Numbered from the stretch's first letter, positions 30,385 to 41,170 are shown. The stretch: 64,000 bases of DNA from Prorocentrum cordatum (GCA_963575745.1 CAUYUJ010015504.1:389934-453933); one strand, 5' to 3'. The notes: a model not told the origin generated them from the letters alone. Translations and numbers: made by a program.

Positions 30385-31000
30385 CAGCTGGACCTGGAAT
30401 CTGCTCCATTCCGATCGGATTGAATTCAGATTCCAAGAAGCATCCCCTTTGATTCGGCTGGATACGGGACCTGCTCAATTCCAATTCGCTTGCAACTCGA
30501 CTCCACTAAGAAACACATGATAATCAACAGGATATTATGGGGCCTGCTCCGTTCAAATTAAATTCCAATCGTACTGACATTGGAATCGGCTGGGCTTGGG
30601 ATATCTTGAAATGTCAATGCAATTCGAATTCGATCCAAGTAGGAACCTAAATGAAATCAACTGGTCCTGGAATTTACTAGATTCCTATTTGATCTTAACT
30701 ACATTTCAACTGAAGTCCGATTGGCAGCAGCTGGAGATGGGATGCGCACAAATTCAATCAACTTCTGAGTCTGTACACGTAGTAATCGGATTGGGACCAG
30801 CTTGATCTGGGATCTTCTGCATGTCAAGTAGATCATATCTAGATTACAATCGGAATCCAAATTTAACCAACTGGATATGGTAATTGCTCCACTCCAGATC
30901 GGTACTAATTCGATTCCAGTCGGAAACGCATCAGGATCAGCTGGATGTCTGCTCCATCTTCTGGGATCTGCTCGATATAATTACATCCGATTTGGAATGC
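30385..31000. repeat. Nine-unit satellite, about 69 bp, AT-rich
   Basis: Unit starts (CAGCTGGA-like) near 30385, 30458, 30524, 30588, 30658, 30728, 30799, 30867 and 30936. Units share ATCAGCTGGACCTGGGATCT, GCTCCATTCC and ATTCCAATCGGA themes. The surrounding 30200-32100 is notably AT-richer than the rest of the window. Confidence 0.8.
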
Positions 31001-31013
31001 AAACGATACGATA

Positions 31014-31032
31014 TGTATATATATATATATAC
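31014..31032. repeat. (TA)n microsatellite
   Basis: Short TA run following the 69-bp satellite. Confidence 0.95.
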
Positions 31033-31179
31033 TCTTGGCTATTATTGGACATTCGATTTAGATCCACTATATAAACCTATAATCGCAATCTGCTCGATAT
31101 CGATCTCCGCTTACGGCGGCAGCAACAGCCCCGATCCAGCCGAGCTAGGCAGCAGCCCCGGCACAAGCTTACTGCCCAC

Positions 31180-31865
31180 CGCCTCATCCCCGTGAGGAGG
31201 CAGAGGAAAGGGCTCCCTGCTGTGCGGTCCTCCGTCAGGTCGAGGAAAGCCTGGGCAGGGATGCCCGTGTACTTCCGGATGTGGTACGCGGTGGGCTGAG
31301 CGCCCCGCCCTTTACCACTTTTACGCAGATGTGTACCACATTTACCGGTGCCCGCTCCAAGCGGGCCCGAAGATCCCGACAGGTGCAGTCGAGCACTTTG
31401 GAGTAGGGAAGTCCTGGCCGTAGCGCTTCGGTTGCTGGATGGGGGCCCCGTGGAACCCCCGGTCCAGCCGCGCCCGTTCCCTTTCGATCTCGGCCAACAG
31501 GTTGTTGGGCGCACGGGGGAGTTGGCCCCACCTGGCCCGGATCGCACCCCGGTAGAAGTCGCCGTCGACAGGCTGCCCGCTTGGCCTTCGCCAGTCCAAA
31601 TCCATCAGGAATGACCGATCATCCGCCACCACTGTGACCCATGTACGGAGGTCTGAATTCTGTCCGTGCCCACCAATAGAAGTAGCAGAGCGGGCGCATG
31701 ATGCAAATACCCCCCCCCAGGACGACGAGCAAGACAAGGGCCGCGGAGGCAAAGAACTGGGCCGTGAAGTCCATGGCTGACGCCCAAGAAGATCCAAGGG
31801 CCAGGTATGCCAGCCAGTCAAGCAGGGTCCGGGTGTTGATGAACGTTCGATAGGACCAGCCCACC
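31180..31865 (-). pseudogene. Frameshifted remnant of a membrane protein
   Basis: Three minus frames carry good protein in succession. The first, 31864-31650, has INTRTLLDWLAYLALGSSWA and FTAQFFASAALVLLVVLGGG, a probable membrane segment. The second, 31660-31390, has TWVTVVADDRSFLMDLDWR, LLAEIERERARLDRGFHGA and KRYGQDFPTPK. The third, about 31300-31190, has AYHIRKYTGIPAQAFLDLTE. The first switch, at about 31655, looks like a plain frameshift. The second region could hide a tiny intron of about 75 bp that starts GTAAATGTGGTAC and contains GTACCACAT near its end. No family is recognised; pseudogene or uncorrected sequence error are both possible. Confidence 0.45.
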
Positions 31866-31958
31866 TGGGAGGTTCCCTTAAGACGCGTTGAATTAATTTT
31901 CCTTTTATATATATATATAGAGATAGATATATCAATTTAATAAACATGAAATTACAGT

Positions 31959-32156
31959 TTGTCTAAACGTGTCTCAAGCAAGGTAACACACATGAAACTG
32001 CCAAATATAATTCTGGAGCGCCCCAAACCAATTTTGAAACCATGGCCCGGCAAAGTTTATCTTACTTGGGGCAATCTAGAATTCTTCTCTGCTGATTATG
32101 CAACGGATACCTTGTGTGTGGAATACGTTTATGGGCAGCGCGAGTTATACTTCTAA
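31959..32156 (+). CDS. Short hypothetical ORF
   Basis: An ATG frame of 65 codons, with HMKLPNIILERPKPILKPW and LEFFSADYATDTLCVEYVYG, then a TAA stop. Balanced composition in an AT-rich area. No family is recognised. Confidence 0.25.
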   Translation: MSKRVSSKVTHMKLPNIILERPKPILKPWPGKVYLTWGNLEFFSADYATDTLCVEYVYGQRELYF

Positions 32157-32391
32157 TGTTTATATGCGCACAGGCGCATACAATGAACAAAGCACGCTTG
32201 TGCGTCGGTCGGTGTTCTTCGCGCGAGCATGCGCCACTTGCCATCTGGGAACGCGTTACTGATGACGACGCAAATTTGCACTGGGGGGCAGCATGCAAGA
32301 TCCCGCGAGAAAATCAACGCGAAATATGAGAAGCCACGCGAAGAAAATGCACTCCGTGACGGCACCTTGCAGCCATTATGATTGCAACCTG

Positions 32392-32512
32392 GGGTGTTCT
32401 ATTGCCCCGCACGCAGGCACCGTCCAGAAATCTCATCTCATCCACCAAGAATTTGCCAGCGCAGCGCTGGCCCCCGCGGCAGTTCGCGAATTGAGACTCC
32501 AGAGCCCAGTGC
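32392..32512 (-). CDS. Exon-like piece in minus-strand block
   Basis: Reads ALESQFANCRGGQRCAGKF and VDEMRFLDGACVRGNRT. Mixed, protein-like composition within DNA that elsewhere has TGCAA/GCGCGC-rich intron-like texture. No domain is recognised. Confidence 0.3.
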
Positions 32513-32579
32513 GCTAAATGAGGCGACTTGACTGTGCCATTGCACAAAACCTCGCGAGCGCGCATGACACACCGAGCCA

Positions 32580-32666
32580 TTGCTGTCTGGTACGCCCAAA
32601 AAAACCCAAACGCAACTCGAGAGCTTCTCTCTGTCCCGCGGGCTCGATGTTAGCGGGGGCGTTTGT
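32580..32666 (-). CDS. Exon-like piece in minus-strand block
   Basis: Reads TNAPANIEPAGQREALELRL then GFFGRTRQQ. Short; boundaries unknown. Confidence 0.25.
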
Positions 32667-32797
32667 TTTGAGCAGGTGTCCCATTATAAAATTCGCTCGC
32701 AAATCTAACTGTATCTGCTCGTGGAGTTTGCCCCCTTCGATTACCCAATGCTTGAATATCTGTCAGCGGCCAAATGATATTCGTGATTTCCCCCGCT

Positions 32798-33225
32798 TTA
32801 CCCTCGAGCGCAGGGCAGCCCTTCCGCCGTTTTTTTCGGGCCTGTGAACATCGACAGCTCGAGCTTGGAAAAGCACTCTGACGACGGAGCGTCGCTAACT
32901 TGCCGCCATCTTTCACCACTACTGAACTGGGTGGCTAAATATCGACACCCACCCTGCCTTGCAGCGCCCATGTATGCACATATTCGGCAGAGCCCGCGGA
33001 TGGCCCCGAATGATATCCCGACGTCGCATTTCCATCGTCGGCAAGACTGGCAGGATGCACGTGGCCGAACAGGCCGCGCGCGCGGGGCGTGCAAACCTGA
33101 AACTGCCGTCCTGGAGCACGCGCGAGCAATCCGCGGCTTGTTGATGCGAGCCAGCCTCGCGGCTCTCGCCGCAGGCACAGACGTGGCGACTCCGCGCCGG
33201 ACGGTTTTCGTCTCTAGAAATACGC
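32798..33225 (-). CDS. Exon-like piece(s) in minus-strand block
   Basis: One continuous minus frame contains ETKTVRRGVATSVPAARAAR, KPRIARACSRTAVSG, RWKCDVGISFGAIRG and RYLATQFSSGERWRQVSDAP, ECFSKLELSMFTGPKKTAEG, ending at 32798. It may be one or two exons. No domain is recognised. Confidence 0.35.
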
Positions 33226-33269
33226 CAGTATTCGGTGCACCGGTCTGGTGGGTGTATACGTCGTTTTTC

Positions 33270-33360
33270 TTGACACGTGTTATATATACATATATATTTA
33301 TAGTTGTATACATATATATATATATACACATGTACATCTATATATATATATATGTATCGA
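33270..33360. repeat. (TA)n-rich segment
   Basis: Several ATATATAT runs separated by TACACATG-like words. Confidence 0.9.
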
Positions 33361-33424
33361 TATATTTGCCCGGGTGTATAAATTTCTGGGTGGGTGTATA
33401 CTTCGTTTGGGCGGGTGTACATCG

Positions 33425-33682
33425 TGCTTTGCGTGCTCCCGCTGTCCCGCGGAAAAACGAAACGCTTCCGGGAACGCCGCGGATTCGCGAGGGCCGGTCC
33501 CGCCCGCGCAGACGAGCACGAGCATCATCGATGCTGGCGGCGACTTGCATGGCCGCGCGCAGTCGGCGGGCTCCCTGGGCCCCCGCGAAGGCGGCCTCCG
33601 CGAAGCGTCGGCAACTCGTCCAAGACGCCCCACGCGACCCCTCGAAGTAGGCATATTTGGGCCCCGAAGCAAATTTCGCGAC
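33425..33682 (-). CDS. Exon-like piece in minus-strand block
   Basis: Reads FASGPKYAYFEGSRGASWT, RRFAEAAFAGAQGARRLRAA, QVAASIDDARARLRGRD and VPGSVSFFRGTAGARKA. Among the best coding candidates of the block. It shares one open frame with the next two upstream pieces. Confidence 0.45.
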
Positions 33683-33732
33683 ACGAGTAATGAAAACGCA
33701 TTGGCATCTGCATTGTGGGGTGGGTGTCGTGA

Positions 33733-33855
33733 TCTTGCCCCCGATGAACGCGCTCTGCAAAGCTGCGCCTGGCGCGTTCGGCATCAGATCGCATGCTAAA
33801 ACCATGTCACAGCCCCCAGGACATGATTGTCGACGCCCGGGTGCCTTGCGTGCGT
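33733..33855 (-). CDS. Exon-like piece in minus-strand block
   Basis: Reads ARKAPGRRQSCPGGCDMVLA and DLMPNAPGAALQSAFIGGKI. Confidence 0.3.
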
Positions 33856-33892
33856 GAAACCGAACCAAACAGTCCATATCGACGCACATGGC

Positions 33893-34075
33893 ACACCACG
33901 GATCTGGCGATGCACTGGGCGCGCCGCCAACCAAGTCGCCTTCGTCCAGATGGGGCCGACCCGCGCGGGGCCAACTGGTCGATTGTCGGTGAAGCTCTGG
34001 CCTGTGGCGTTCGCATGGCAGCGCAAGCACGGGGCTCTGGGCGCAGGCCGCGGCAATCTGAACTCCCGCGGGAAT
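33893..34075 (-). CDS. Exon-like piece in minus-strand block
   Basis: Reads GVQIAAACAQSPVLALPCER, HRPELHRQSTSWPRAGRPH and DEGDLVGGAPSASPDPW. It sits in the same minus frame as the two pieces below it, with intervening sequence of non-coding texture. Confidence 0.3.
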
Positions 34076-34489
34076 TGCGGCGAAAGAGATCAAGATAAAC
34101 AAATAGGAATGGATAGTGAAGACATGCGGGGGATCAAGAACAGGTTTCGTCGAGTGGGGTGGGCGGGGGGGGGGGGGGGGGGCATGATAACGCACTTGGC
34201 TTCTAGAACGGCGCCCTTGCAGAGGTGCTCCAGATCGCCCCGGGCGCAAAACAGAAGGCCCCTATATCGGCCTGCCAATAGAGAGAACATGCTCGAGCAT
34301 GATTGATCGGACTGCCACTCCAATCTGCGACTGGCCACGCCGCCGCGAACCGAGCGTTCAGTGACCAACGCGTGATCTCCCAAACTGTCGCCACAGTCCC
34401 GCATGCGATAGCAGTCGAAACAAAATGGTGGAATAACGGATGGACAAAGAAACTGCGCTCCACAATTGAGGCTTGTCATGTAATCATCG

Positions 34490-34640
34490 AGCGCCAAGAG
34501 CATGTGTTCACGGGTTCGCTCCGCGACCTGCCGGCGCCCTCGATGGGCGCGCCGTCGCCTTGGGCGCCGATGGGGCCCGCCTGCCGCTCCCAAGCGGAGA
34601 TGCGTTTGATCGGGCCCCCATCCAGCGCTGGCTGGGCTGC
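34490..34640. other. GC-rich island, possible exon, strand unclear
   Basis: Minus: RISAWERQAGPIGAQGDGAP. Plus: ALDGRAVALGADGARLPLPS then GDAFDRAPIQRWLG. Both are plausible, so no gene is assigned. Confidence 0.2.
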
Positions 34641-34984
34641 TCACATCAACCCAGACTTTTCCCAGCACGTCGGGGGAGCTGCACGCGTTTTTCTTGCCAC
34701 CAATGTTCAGGGCATGCATGGTACAGCGCAGCAAGCAACTCATGTGGTAGAAGCATGTCCTTTGACCTGTCAACGAAAACTCCATCGCGCGGCGTTTCGC
34801 ACGTTGCGGCGCATTCGATCGCATTCGGTGCACTGTTTGGTTCCAGACACCTGATTCACCCGCTGCAGCAATTTTTCTGGCAAGATCCACGCGAGCCTGG
34901 GTCGGCCAAGTTCGCCGAGTCATCTGGCGCAGCAGGGATCCCGCGAGGCAACAATTGATCGAAATCCACGGGGGCTCGATATGA

Positions 34985-35110
34985 ACTCGCTTGCGCCATT
35001 TGCGGGGAGAAATGCCCCCAATCCCACAATCCCAAGAAAATTGCCAACTGGCTGGTTTGCTCTCTGTGGGATGGCTTCCATCCTTTGCCGCGACCACGGA
35101 CAAGGTTCGG
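34985..35110 (-). CDS. Exon-like piece in minus-strand block
   Basis: Reads KGWKPSHREQTSQLAIFLGL then WDWGHFSPQMAQAS in one frame. A second minus frame (DGSHPTESKPASWQFSWDCG) is also open. Frame not settled. Confidence 0.25.
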
Positions 35111-35479
35111 ATCTCGCTGTGGTTTCCCTTTCCTCCTTGGCCCTGCCCATTGCCACTCGATGAAAATGCGCACCCGGATATGATTGAGCATATATAAATT
35201 CGGCATCGTGAAAACAATGTTTGCGCTGCGCCCTGGCAAGACGAGCACGGCGCCGAACTGTCGCGCAGCTCAATGCCGCCCCACCACTGCCATGCATTAG
35301 CTCCGCCCCGCGTGTATTTCCTACAGGGGGTCCTCCACTCTTGCTTCACAAGGGGCCATCATGCCGTGGCCCCCCCCCTGCGACCCCCCCCCCCGCGCGC
35401 CTTCTTTGCCTCCCTATTTCCCAAACTTATGACAAACTCAGCATTGCGATTCCCTGCTCATTCCCCCCCGTCGCGAACA

Positions 35480-35625
35480 AAGAACGCGGCGGCCCAAATC
35501 GCGGAATCCCGCGAGGCCCGCGGCGAAACCAACATGTGCCACGAGGCAGCCACCGAGCCAAGCGACGCCCGCCTGCTGCGACTTCAACCAAGGACATGCG
35601 AAATGTAAGGATGTCAACGCGCTGA
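35480..35625 (-). CDS. Exon-like piece in minus-strand block, weak
   Basis: Minus frame with PWLKSQQAGVAWLGGCLVAH and AAGLAGFRDLGRRVL. Another minus frame is also open. Confidence 0.2.
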
Positions 35626-35889
35626 ACTGCGACTGCAAACCGCATCGCCGCATGAATGTCGACTGCGCGCGCGACGCCGCGCGCGAACCCCGCCACTGAT
35701 CAGCGCGCCTGCGCGCGGGCGTCAGCAGAGAGCAGGGGCAAGCCAGAAACAACACTGCACCAGCACTGGCCGGCAAAATAATCGCACGCCGTTGTTTCCA
35801 TCGCGGGCGCGGGGCGTGTTCCAGGCCATGCCAAAAGCGTCGGGTTTTGAACAGAACCGCAGCATCGTTGCGTCGAGCAGCCATTCAAT

Positions 35890-36175
35890 ACCACACCCCC
35901 CCTGCCCCCCATCCCCTCACGCGTCGCGCGTTGCCCCCCCCCCCGCGCAGCTTGCCCGTCGCTTCCCCGTGCCGCTGTCTTCTCCTGACGAGCTTCCACA
36001 GAAATCTCGACATGGCAATCCGCCGCCCTTCCACTCCGCCGCGTCTTTCCTCCGCCCGCTGCCGCCATGCCCCGCGAATGCCCCCCTCTCTCGCCAGGCG
36101 CCCCTTCTCCGGCCGAGCAGCGTTGCGTGGGGCGCAGAATTCGACAGAATTCGAAGCTTCCAGTGCTACCGACAA
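35890..36175 (-). CDS. Exon-like piece in minus-strand block
   Basis: Reads SVEFCAPRNAARPEKGRLAR, GIRGAWRQRAEERRGGVEGR and MSRFLWKLVRRRQRHGEATG. Basic composition; boundaries unknown. Confidence 0.25.
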
Positions 36176-36244
36176 TAATGCGCTCAAGGGTCAACTACAC
36201 AGAAAAACGATTGCCCTGAAAACATTAATTCAGATCGACCACGA

Positions 36245-36372
36245 CCTCGGACAGGAAATTCATGCAATATTCCGTCGTCCACTTCTCGTTATCCTCCGCG
36301 ACATTGCGGGTCTGCATCTTGCCGCAGATGCGCTCGCAATCCCGGCGATTCTCGGCGAGGCGCAGCCGGCCA
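36245..36372 (-). CDS. Exon-like piece in minus-strand block
   Basis: Reads AENRRDCERICGKMQTRNVA and EDNEKWTTEYCMNFLSE, then a possible donor GAG/GTCGTG. Very protein-like and clearly better than the other frames. Confidence 0.45.
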
Positions 36373-36529
36373 GCCGCGCGTCGCGCGAGACATGCACAAC
36401 GCAACCAAGAACGCCAGACATGCAACAACACATGTACAATCTAACTACGCAACAAATCATGTCATGCAAGCCGAACGCATATCACACAGGAGCGCTGCCA
36501 ATTGAAGATGTACAAAAGATAACCAGCGA

Positions 36530-36770
36530 CGGCAATCCTTGATCTTGGGCTCCGACGCGTTGAGCTTGCTCGCGTGGCCTTCGGCCGCCCGGTCGCCTTC
36601 GCAATTTTTGGACACGTTGCCCAACTGCTCGAACCCCTTCGAGGTTGCGAGGCACGCAGGCACGCAGGCCACGCCTCCTCGATGCGTTTCTTGAACGGCG
36701 GCGGGGTCCGATCCTCCATTAATTTGCCGCCCATGTCCTCGCGCGCGAATCAATGGGAACCGCGCGCTTT
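36530..36770 (-). CDS. Exon-like piece with an 8-bp tandem duplication that shifts frame
   Basis: The first part reads MGGKLMEDRTPPPFKKRIEE then AWPACL; the second part, one frame over, reads SKGFEQLGNVSKNCEGDRAA and GHASKLNASEPKIKDCRRW. GGCACGCA is present twice in tandem at 36651-36666, exactly where the frame changes. With a single copy the two parts would be in one frame. Confidence 0.4.
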
Positions 36771-36954
36771 GGCGCGGCAACTCATCGCGCGGCAAGACTG
36801 GAGCCACGAGCGTTCATGCATGCAACAGTAACACATGCGCCAGAACGAGATAATGATATGACCAGTCGACGCGCAGCGACTGTCAGAAAAGAGGACACAT
36901 GCAACGAAACAAATGTGACCATTTGTTTTCTTGCTGTGAAGCTGGAATCCCATC

Positions 36955-37165
36955 CGATGGCGTCGAGGGCTTTCTTCGTCCTCGCTGCGGCAGCTGCAGA
37001 GACATGTTTGTCGCCCGTGAGAGTCGCGCGTTTCTCGACGGCCTGAGTCTCGTCGACCGCGCGGGCATTGCGACGGCCGAATTGAACGCCGCATGCGCCA
37101 ACGCACTCTTTGACCGAGGCAGCGTCCACGGCGGGTCTGCAAGCTGCCTGGGCGACAGTGCAAAC
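36955..37165 (-). CDS. Exon-like piece in minus-strand block
   Basis: After TGTCGCCCAG (possible acceptor) the frame reads ACRPAVDAASVKECVGACG, RNARAVDETQAVEKRATLTG and DKHVSAAAAARTKKALDAIG. Confidence 0.45.
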
Positions 37166-37369
37166 GAGGAAGAGCAACAACCTGCAACGCCAATAAAGAC
37201 AGATTGGGACGAAAACGACAACAGCGAAACAATGCCTCCACAACCTGCCCTGCGTGAGTATTGCAGAGTGAAGATGTCAGCAACTACGTCATGCATGTAT
37301 GCCGCTAGGAATGGGGGGGGGGGGAATTCTTGAAATCAGTGGCACTGGGTTCCAAAGTACAATATACTC

Positions 37370-37525
37370 AAGCATGCGTTCCGGGTGGCCCAAAGCCAAG
37401 ACGTGGGAAGTGCATCGTGCCTGGCTGCCGTGGAACGCCGCCTGGATGTAGGCGTCCGTCGGCAGGGCTTGCCTGGGTTCGGTGGCATGCTTCTTCTCGA
37501 CGCAGGATTGGCGCCCCTGAGACAT
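37370..37525 (-). CDS. Exon-like piece in minus-strand block
   Basis: After GCGCGCAG (possible acceptor) the frame reads PMSQGRQSCVEKKHATEPRQ, ALPTDAYIQAAFHGSQARCT and SHVLALGHPERMLEYIV. Confidence 0.45.
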
Positions 37526-37689
37526 GGGCAATCTGCGCGCAAATGACGGTGAATAACGGATCGAGAAACGCATGGCCAACAGAAAACGGATGCAAGCACG
37601 CGATTCCTGAGCGCAACAGATAAACGCATAAACACAAACGAGAAACGCCGCAAAGCTCCTCCACCACAGTAGCGCGCACGTCGATCTCG

Positions 37690-37915
37690 CATGTGCTGCC
37701 CCCCGCCACCCCGTTCATTCGCCACTGCGTTGATGGACTTCGTCTGTTCGTCGCGGCCTCTGCAATCCTTCCTTGCTTGTTTCGCGACCTCGGGCGCCTC
37801 GTCAGACTCCGCGAGCCTCGAGAATTTCGCATGCCTGTCGCGGGCCCTGGGCCCGACGGCACCCTCGCCCCCGGAGGTCATTCGATGCGCGCCGGGGCAG
37901 AGCGTTCGGAAGTGC
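37690..37915 (-). CDS. Exon-like piece in minus-strand block
   Basis: Reads RDRHAKFSRLAESDEAPEVA and KQARKDCRGRDEQTKSINAV, strongly charged and helix-like. Confidence 0.45.
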
Positions 37916-38104
37916 AGGATGTCACATATGCAAAGCTGGCGACATGTGCGATGGCCCGAGCAATGGCGGCGCGCAACTCGCAGCGCGCGATGAGCACGCG
38001 AAACATGCCACTGCACCGAGGAGATGGGATAAGCAAAGCAACGCGTGAACCCGCGCATACAACGCGCAACGCTCAACGAAACAACGGGCGCATCACAGAA
38101 CGTG

Positions 38105-38261
38105 CGACGATCCTCGTCTCATTCTCCTTGTCGGGCTCCGCGGCCCCAGTGCGCCGCTTCGCCGCGGGCTTCCTCAGCGCTGCCGCTGGCTCTCCCTTCC
38201 CCCCCCCCCCCCCATCCTCCTCTTCCTCATTCTCCGCGCCTCCAGACGCCTCGTCGTCGGA
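38105..38261 (-). CDS. Exon-like piece in minus-strand block
   Basis: An acceptor CACTGTCAG lies at 38262. The frame then reads SDDEASGGAENEEEEDG, GEPAAALRKPAAKRRTGAAE and PDKENETRIV, typical of a disordered acidic/basic segment. A G run (about 38200-38214) encodes glycines and is a place where length errors are likely. Confidence 0.5.
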
Positions 38262-38409
38262 CTGACAGTGACACCCTCGCAAAGAAATCAAACAAGTCAA
38301 CGCCCGACACCGCCATCCTCGCTGCGCGCACCACTGTCCACATCGCTCCAAGCGCGCCAACGCCGATGGCACGCGCGCAGTCAACGCGCGAGCGTCCGCT
38401 AAAAAAACA

Positions 38410-38555
38410 GAAGCCAATATGAGATGAATGTCCTTCCCTCGCTTGCTCATCTGGTTGAAGAGGCCCCCGGGCGACGCTGCGGGCTGCCGCGTCGCGCGCG
38501 CCGTGGGCGCCACCCCTGAACTGGGATATGCCAGCGCAGCGTTCACGTCCCCAAC
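38410..38555 (-). CDS. Exon-like piece in minus-strand block
   Basis: Reads NAALAYPSSGVAPTARATRQ and PAASPGGLFNQMSKRGKDIH, followed by AT-rich, intron-like sequence. Confidence 0.4.
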
Positions 38556-38639
38556 AAAAGAACCCCAAGTAGCGTTGCTCGAGCTTCAGTTTGAGCGACG
38601 CGGTCGACATTGCCGATGACAGAAAGAACGCCACCACGT

Positions 38640-38815
38640 GACAAACAAATGCACATCAAAGACAGCGCGATGAACGCGTTGCATCAAACAGGCGCGCAAG
38701 GCGTCGATTGACGCGCGCACTCCCCGCGCAAAGTGCGCGCGCCACGCGCGCGACGCTTCAAACGCCAACTGCAACGGGCGAGGGCCCAAGACAACCGCGC
38801 GTAGGCTCACGATAA
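38640..38815 (-). CDS. Exon-like piece in minus-strand block
   Basis: Reads SLRAVVLGPRPLQLAFEASR, AWRAHFARGVRASIDALRAC and LMQRVHRAVFDVHLF. Confidence 0.35.
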
Positions 38816-38849
38816 AACTTATGCCCAGACATGATCGATTGAATAGAAC

Positions 38850-40000
38850 AACAAGTGTAGAAACACTCCACGCATGCCAAATCTGATTGCACCGTGCGCA
38901 ACACATGAACACATGGTATCACGTGTTACGAGCACGTGGCGTAGTACCCGTTGAAGTCGCAACCATGAGACATGCAGATTGAATGTGGCTTGGGCGCACA
39001 TTGCATATGAATATACCTGCATCTGATGCAGTTCACATGCAACTTACAGGCAATCTGCATTACGTGTGTTGTAGGTTGTATGAATGCTGAATGCATTGAC
39101 ACTTACATTGCATGTAGTTTGCATGCAGTTCGCATGTAGGTCGCATGTACGTTGGGTATAGCGTGCATGTGGTGAACTGGCAGCCTTCATGTAACTTGCA
39201 TGTGGTCTGGATGCAGCTTGCATGTAGTTTGGATACAGGTTGGATGCAGGTTGGATGCAGCTTGGACGTAGTGTGGATGCAGCTTGGACGTAGTTTGGAT
39301 GTAGTTGTGGATGTAGGGTGGGTGCAGTTTGGATGCAGCTTGGATGTAGTTGTAGAAGTAGTGTATGTAGTGTGGATGTTGGCTCGGTATAGTGCGAGTT
39401 GTTCAAGTGTGCAATAAGTGTTGACAACTCATTTTTTCCAGATGGTATTCCACACAAGCGTTGACGTAACGATCATCCAAACTCTAGCCAAAACTGTACC
39501 CACACAGCAGTCCAATTACATCAACACCGCACTCAAACAACACCCAAACTACACCCAAGCTGTATGCACACGACAGGAGAACTGCATTAATCTGGCAGGC
39601 AAACCACATGCATACGACATGCATATCACATGTATTCTAAATGTAAATCACATACGACATACACGCAAGCTACAATACAGTTCCGGTGTATTGGATGCAA
39701 CTTGCACCCAACATGCACATATATAATATGTTGTTCACATGCGGACTGTATGGTAGCCACGTCCATAGTAGATGGCTTGAGCTAGTATATCGAATATAAC
39801 ATGCAGTTGCAGCGCGCTCAATTTCGGCAGCGGCTTGCATGCAACGCAACGCATGTGAACCATTAGCGCAGGCTCTCACACCCCTGCCCCCTGTAATCAT
39901 CACCCCCCTGCCCCGTCTCCCCCTCATCATCCTCGTCTGTCTTCCCACCCTTTCTCCTCGTCGCCCTCATCTTCGCATTTCTCGTCGCCCCAGCCCCCCC
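38850..40000. other. Intron-like or intergenic AT-richer stretch with GCATGCA repeats
   Basis: Dominated by short words such as TTGCATGTAG, GATGCAGCTTGGATGTAG (39090-39410) and CATACACAT. At 39480-39700 related words occur in the opposite sense (CACCCAAACTACACCC). No convincing exon is seen. Confidence 0.6.
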
Positions 40001-40009
40001 TGGCCCACC

Positions 40010-40140
40010 TCGTTTCCCTCTTCGCCCTCGCGGGAAGAGCGGGCCCGAGCACGGCGAAGGCCGTCGAGGCGAAACTAGCGCCAGCAGAAGGAGCAGAGGC
40101 AACTGTCATGTCCAGCTCCGCTGGCGCATCCCACGGCGAG
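40010..40140 (-). CDS. Exon-like piece in minus-strand block
   Basis: Reads SRWDAPAELDMTVASAPSAG and ASFASTAFAVLGPALPARA. Confidence 0.3.
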
Positions 40141-40369
40141 AGCCCACTGACTCGCGTGCATATCCAAACTGTGAAAAGGGAAAGGCAATCCCTTAGTTGA
40201 ACATCTCATCGCCCAGCGCATGCTCAAAACCAACCAGAAAGAAAACTGCGCGCATTAATGTGGGGGCGTAGAATTAAACGCGCGCGGGAATACCTAAGCC
40301 AACGCAATGCACGAACACATCCCCAGCACAGTCACGCATGAACTCGGGCACAAGGAAACAACAACACAA

Positions 40370-40492
40370 TAAGTACGAGGGGTGGCGGGCGCTGTCCTGC
40401 GCGCTGCAGTCCCGTGGGTTGGGATCGACGTAGGCGCCGAAGATGACGGCCCGGGGCGGCGGGGCCCAAATCTCCAACCCGACCCTCACAAA
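40370..40492 (-). CDS. Exon-like piece in minus-strand block
   Basis: Reads VGLEIWAPPPRAVIFGAYVD and PNPRDCSAQDSARHP, then AT-rich sequence. A good coding candidate. Confidence 0.45.
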
Positions 40493-40599
40493 TGAGCCAT
40501 GAACATGTAATGCAAACGACGCCGTGAGTCATGAACATGCAAAGCCAAATGCGCATCAACGGCATGCAAGAGAGCAGCGCATCAACAAAACGTGCCCAT

Positions 40600-41170
40600 G
40601 CTGGGACGTGCGGATGCAATCGCAGATCCATGGAAGAAGAGCTCGAACTGGGTTGGGCGAGGCTGCGTCGGCGCGACCGCGCGAGGGGGGGCGACCGCAG
40701 GAGCAGCGTGCAGCTTCGGGAGGGCGATGGCCGCAGCTGGAGGCACGGGCACTCCAATGGGCCAGCCAGGCAGGGGCGGCGGCTGCGCGCCAGGAAGAGG
40801 CCCCGCAGGAACCCCACTGGGGTCAACTGGAGGCGGCGGCGCGTTGATGCCGGGGCCCTGGCGCAGCGGGCGCGCGCGAGTCTCCGAGCCAGGCGGGCGG
40901 AGAACCATTGGCTTCGGCGGCGGCGGGCGCCGCGGCGGCGCGGCGCGCCGAGGCTGGATGCGCCGTCGGCGTTTCCCCTGGACGGCCGCGGGCGCTGCGG
41001 TGGCTGCGTCGGCGGGCGGGCCACCTTCGAGCGCGCGGCAAGCTCGGGGCGCGGGCGTCGCGGCGGCTGCGCCGGCGGGAAGAGTGCCTCCGAGCGCGCC
41101 GCCCTCAGCGGCTGAGAAGTTTGCGTTGCCGCGTCGCTTGGGGCGGAGGGGGTGTCTGCGGCGACGCTGC
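40600..41170 (-). CDS. Proline-rich exon in minus-strand block
   Basis: A long minus frame (within 40582-41334) encodes ANFSAAEGGALGGTLPAGA, a basic stretch, then KPMVLRPPGSETRARPLRQG, GINAPPPPVDPSGVPAGPLP and PTQPRPTQFELFFHG. It is proline- and alanine-rich and probably disordered. Plus-strand frames are glycine- and arginine-rich and less likely. Confidence 0.4.

Noticed and set aside
34530-34640. U-box-like reading (SGDAFDRAPIQRWLG) on the plus strand
   Set aside because: The preceding conserved Cys/Pro elements of a U-box are missing and the minus strand reads equally well.
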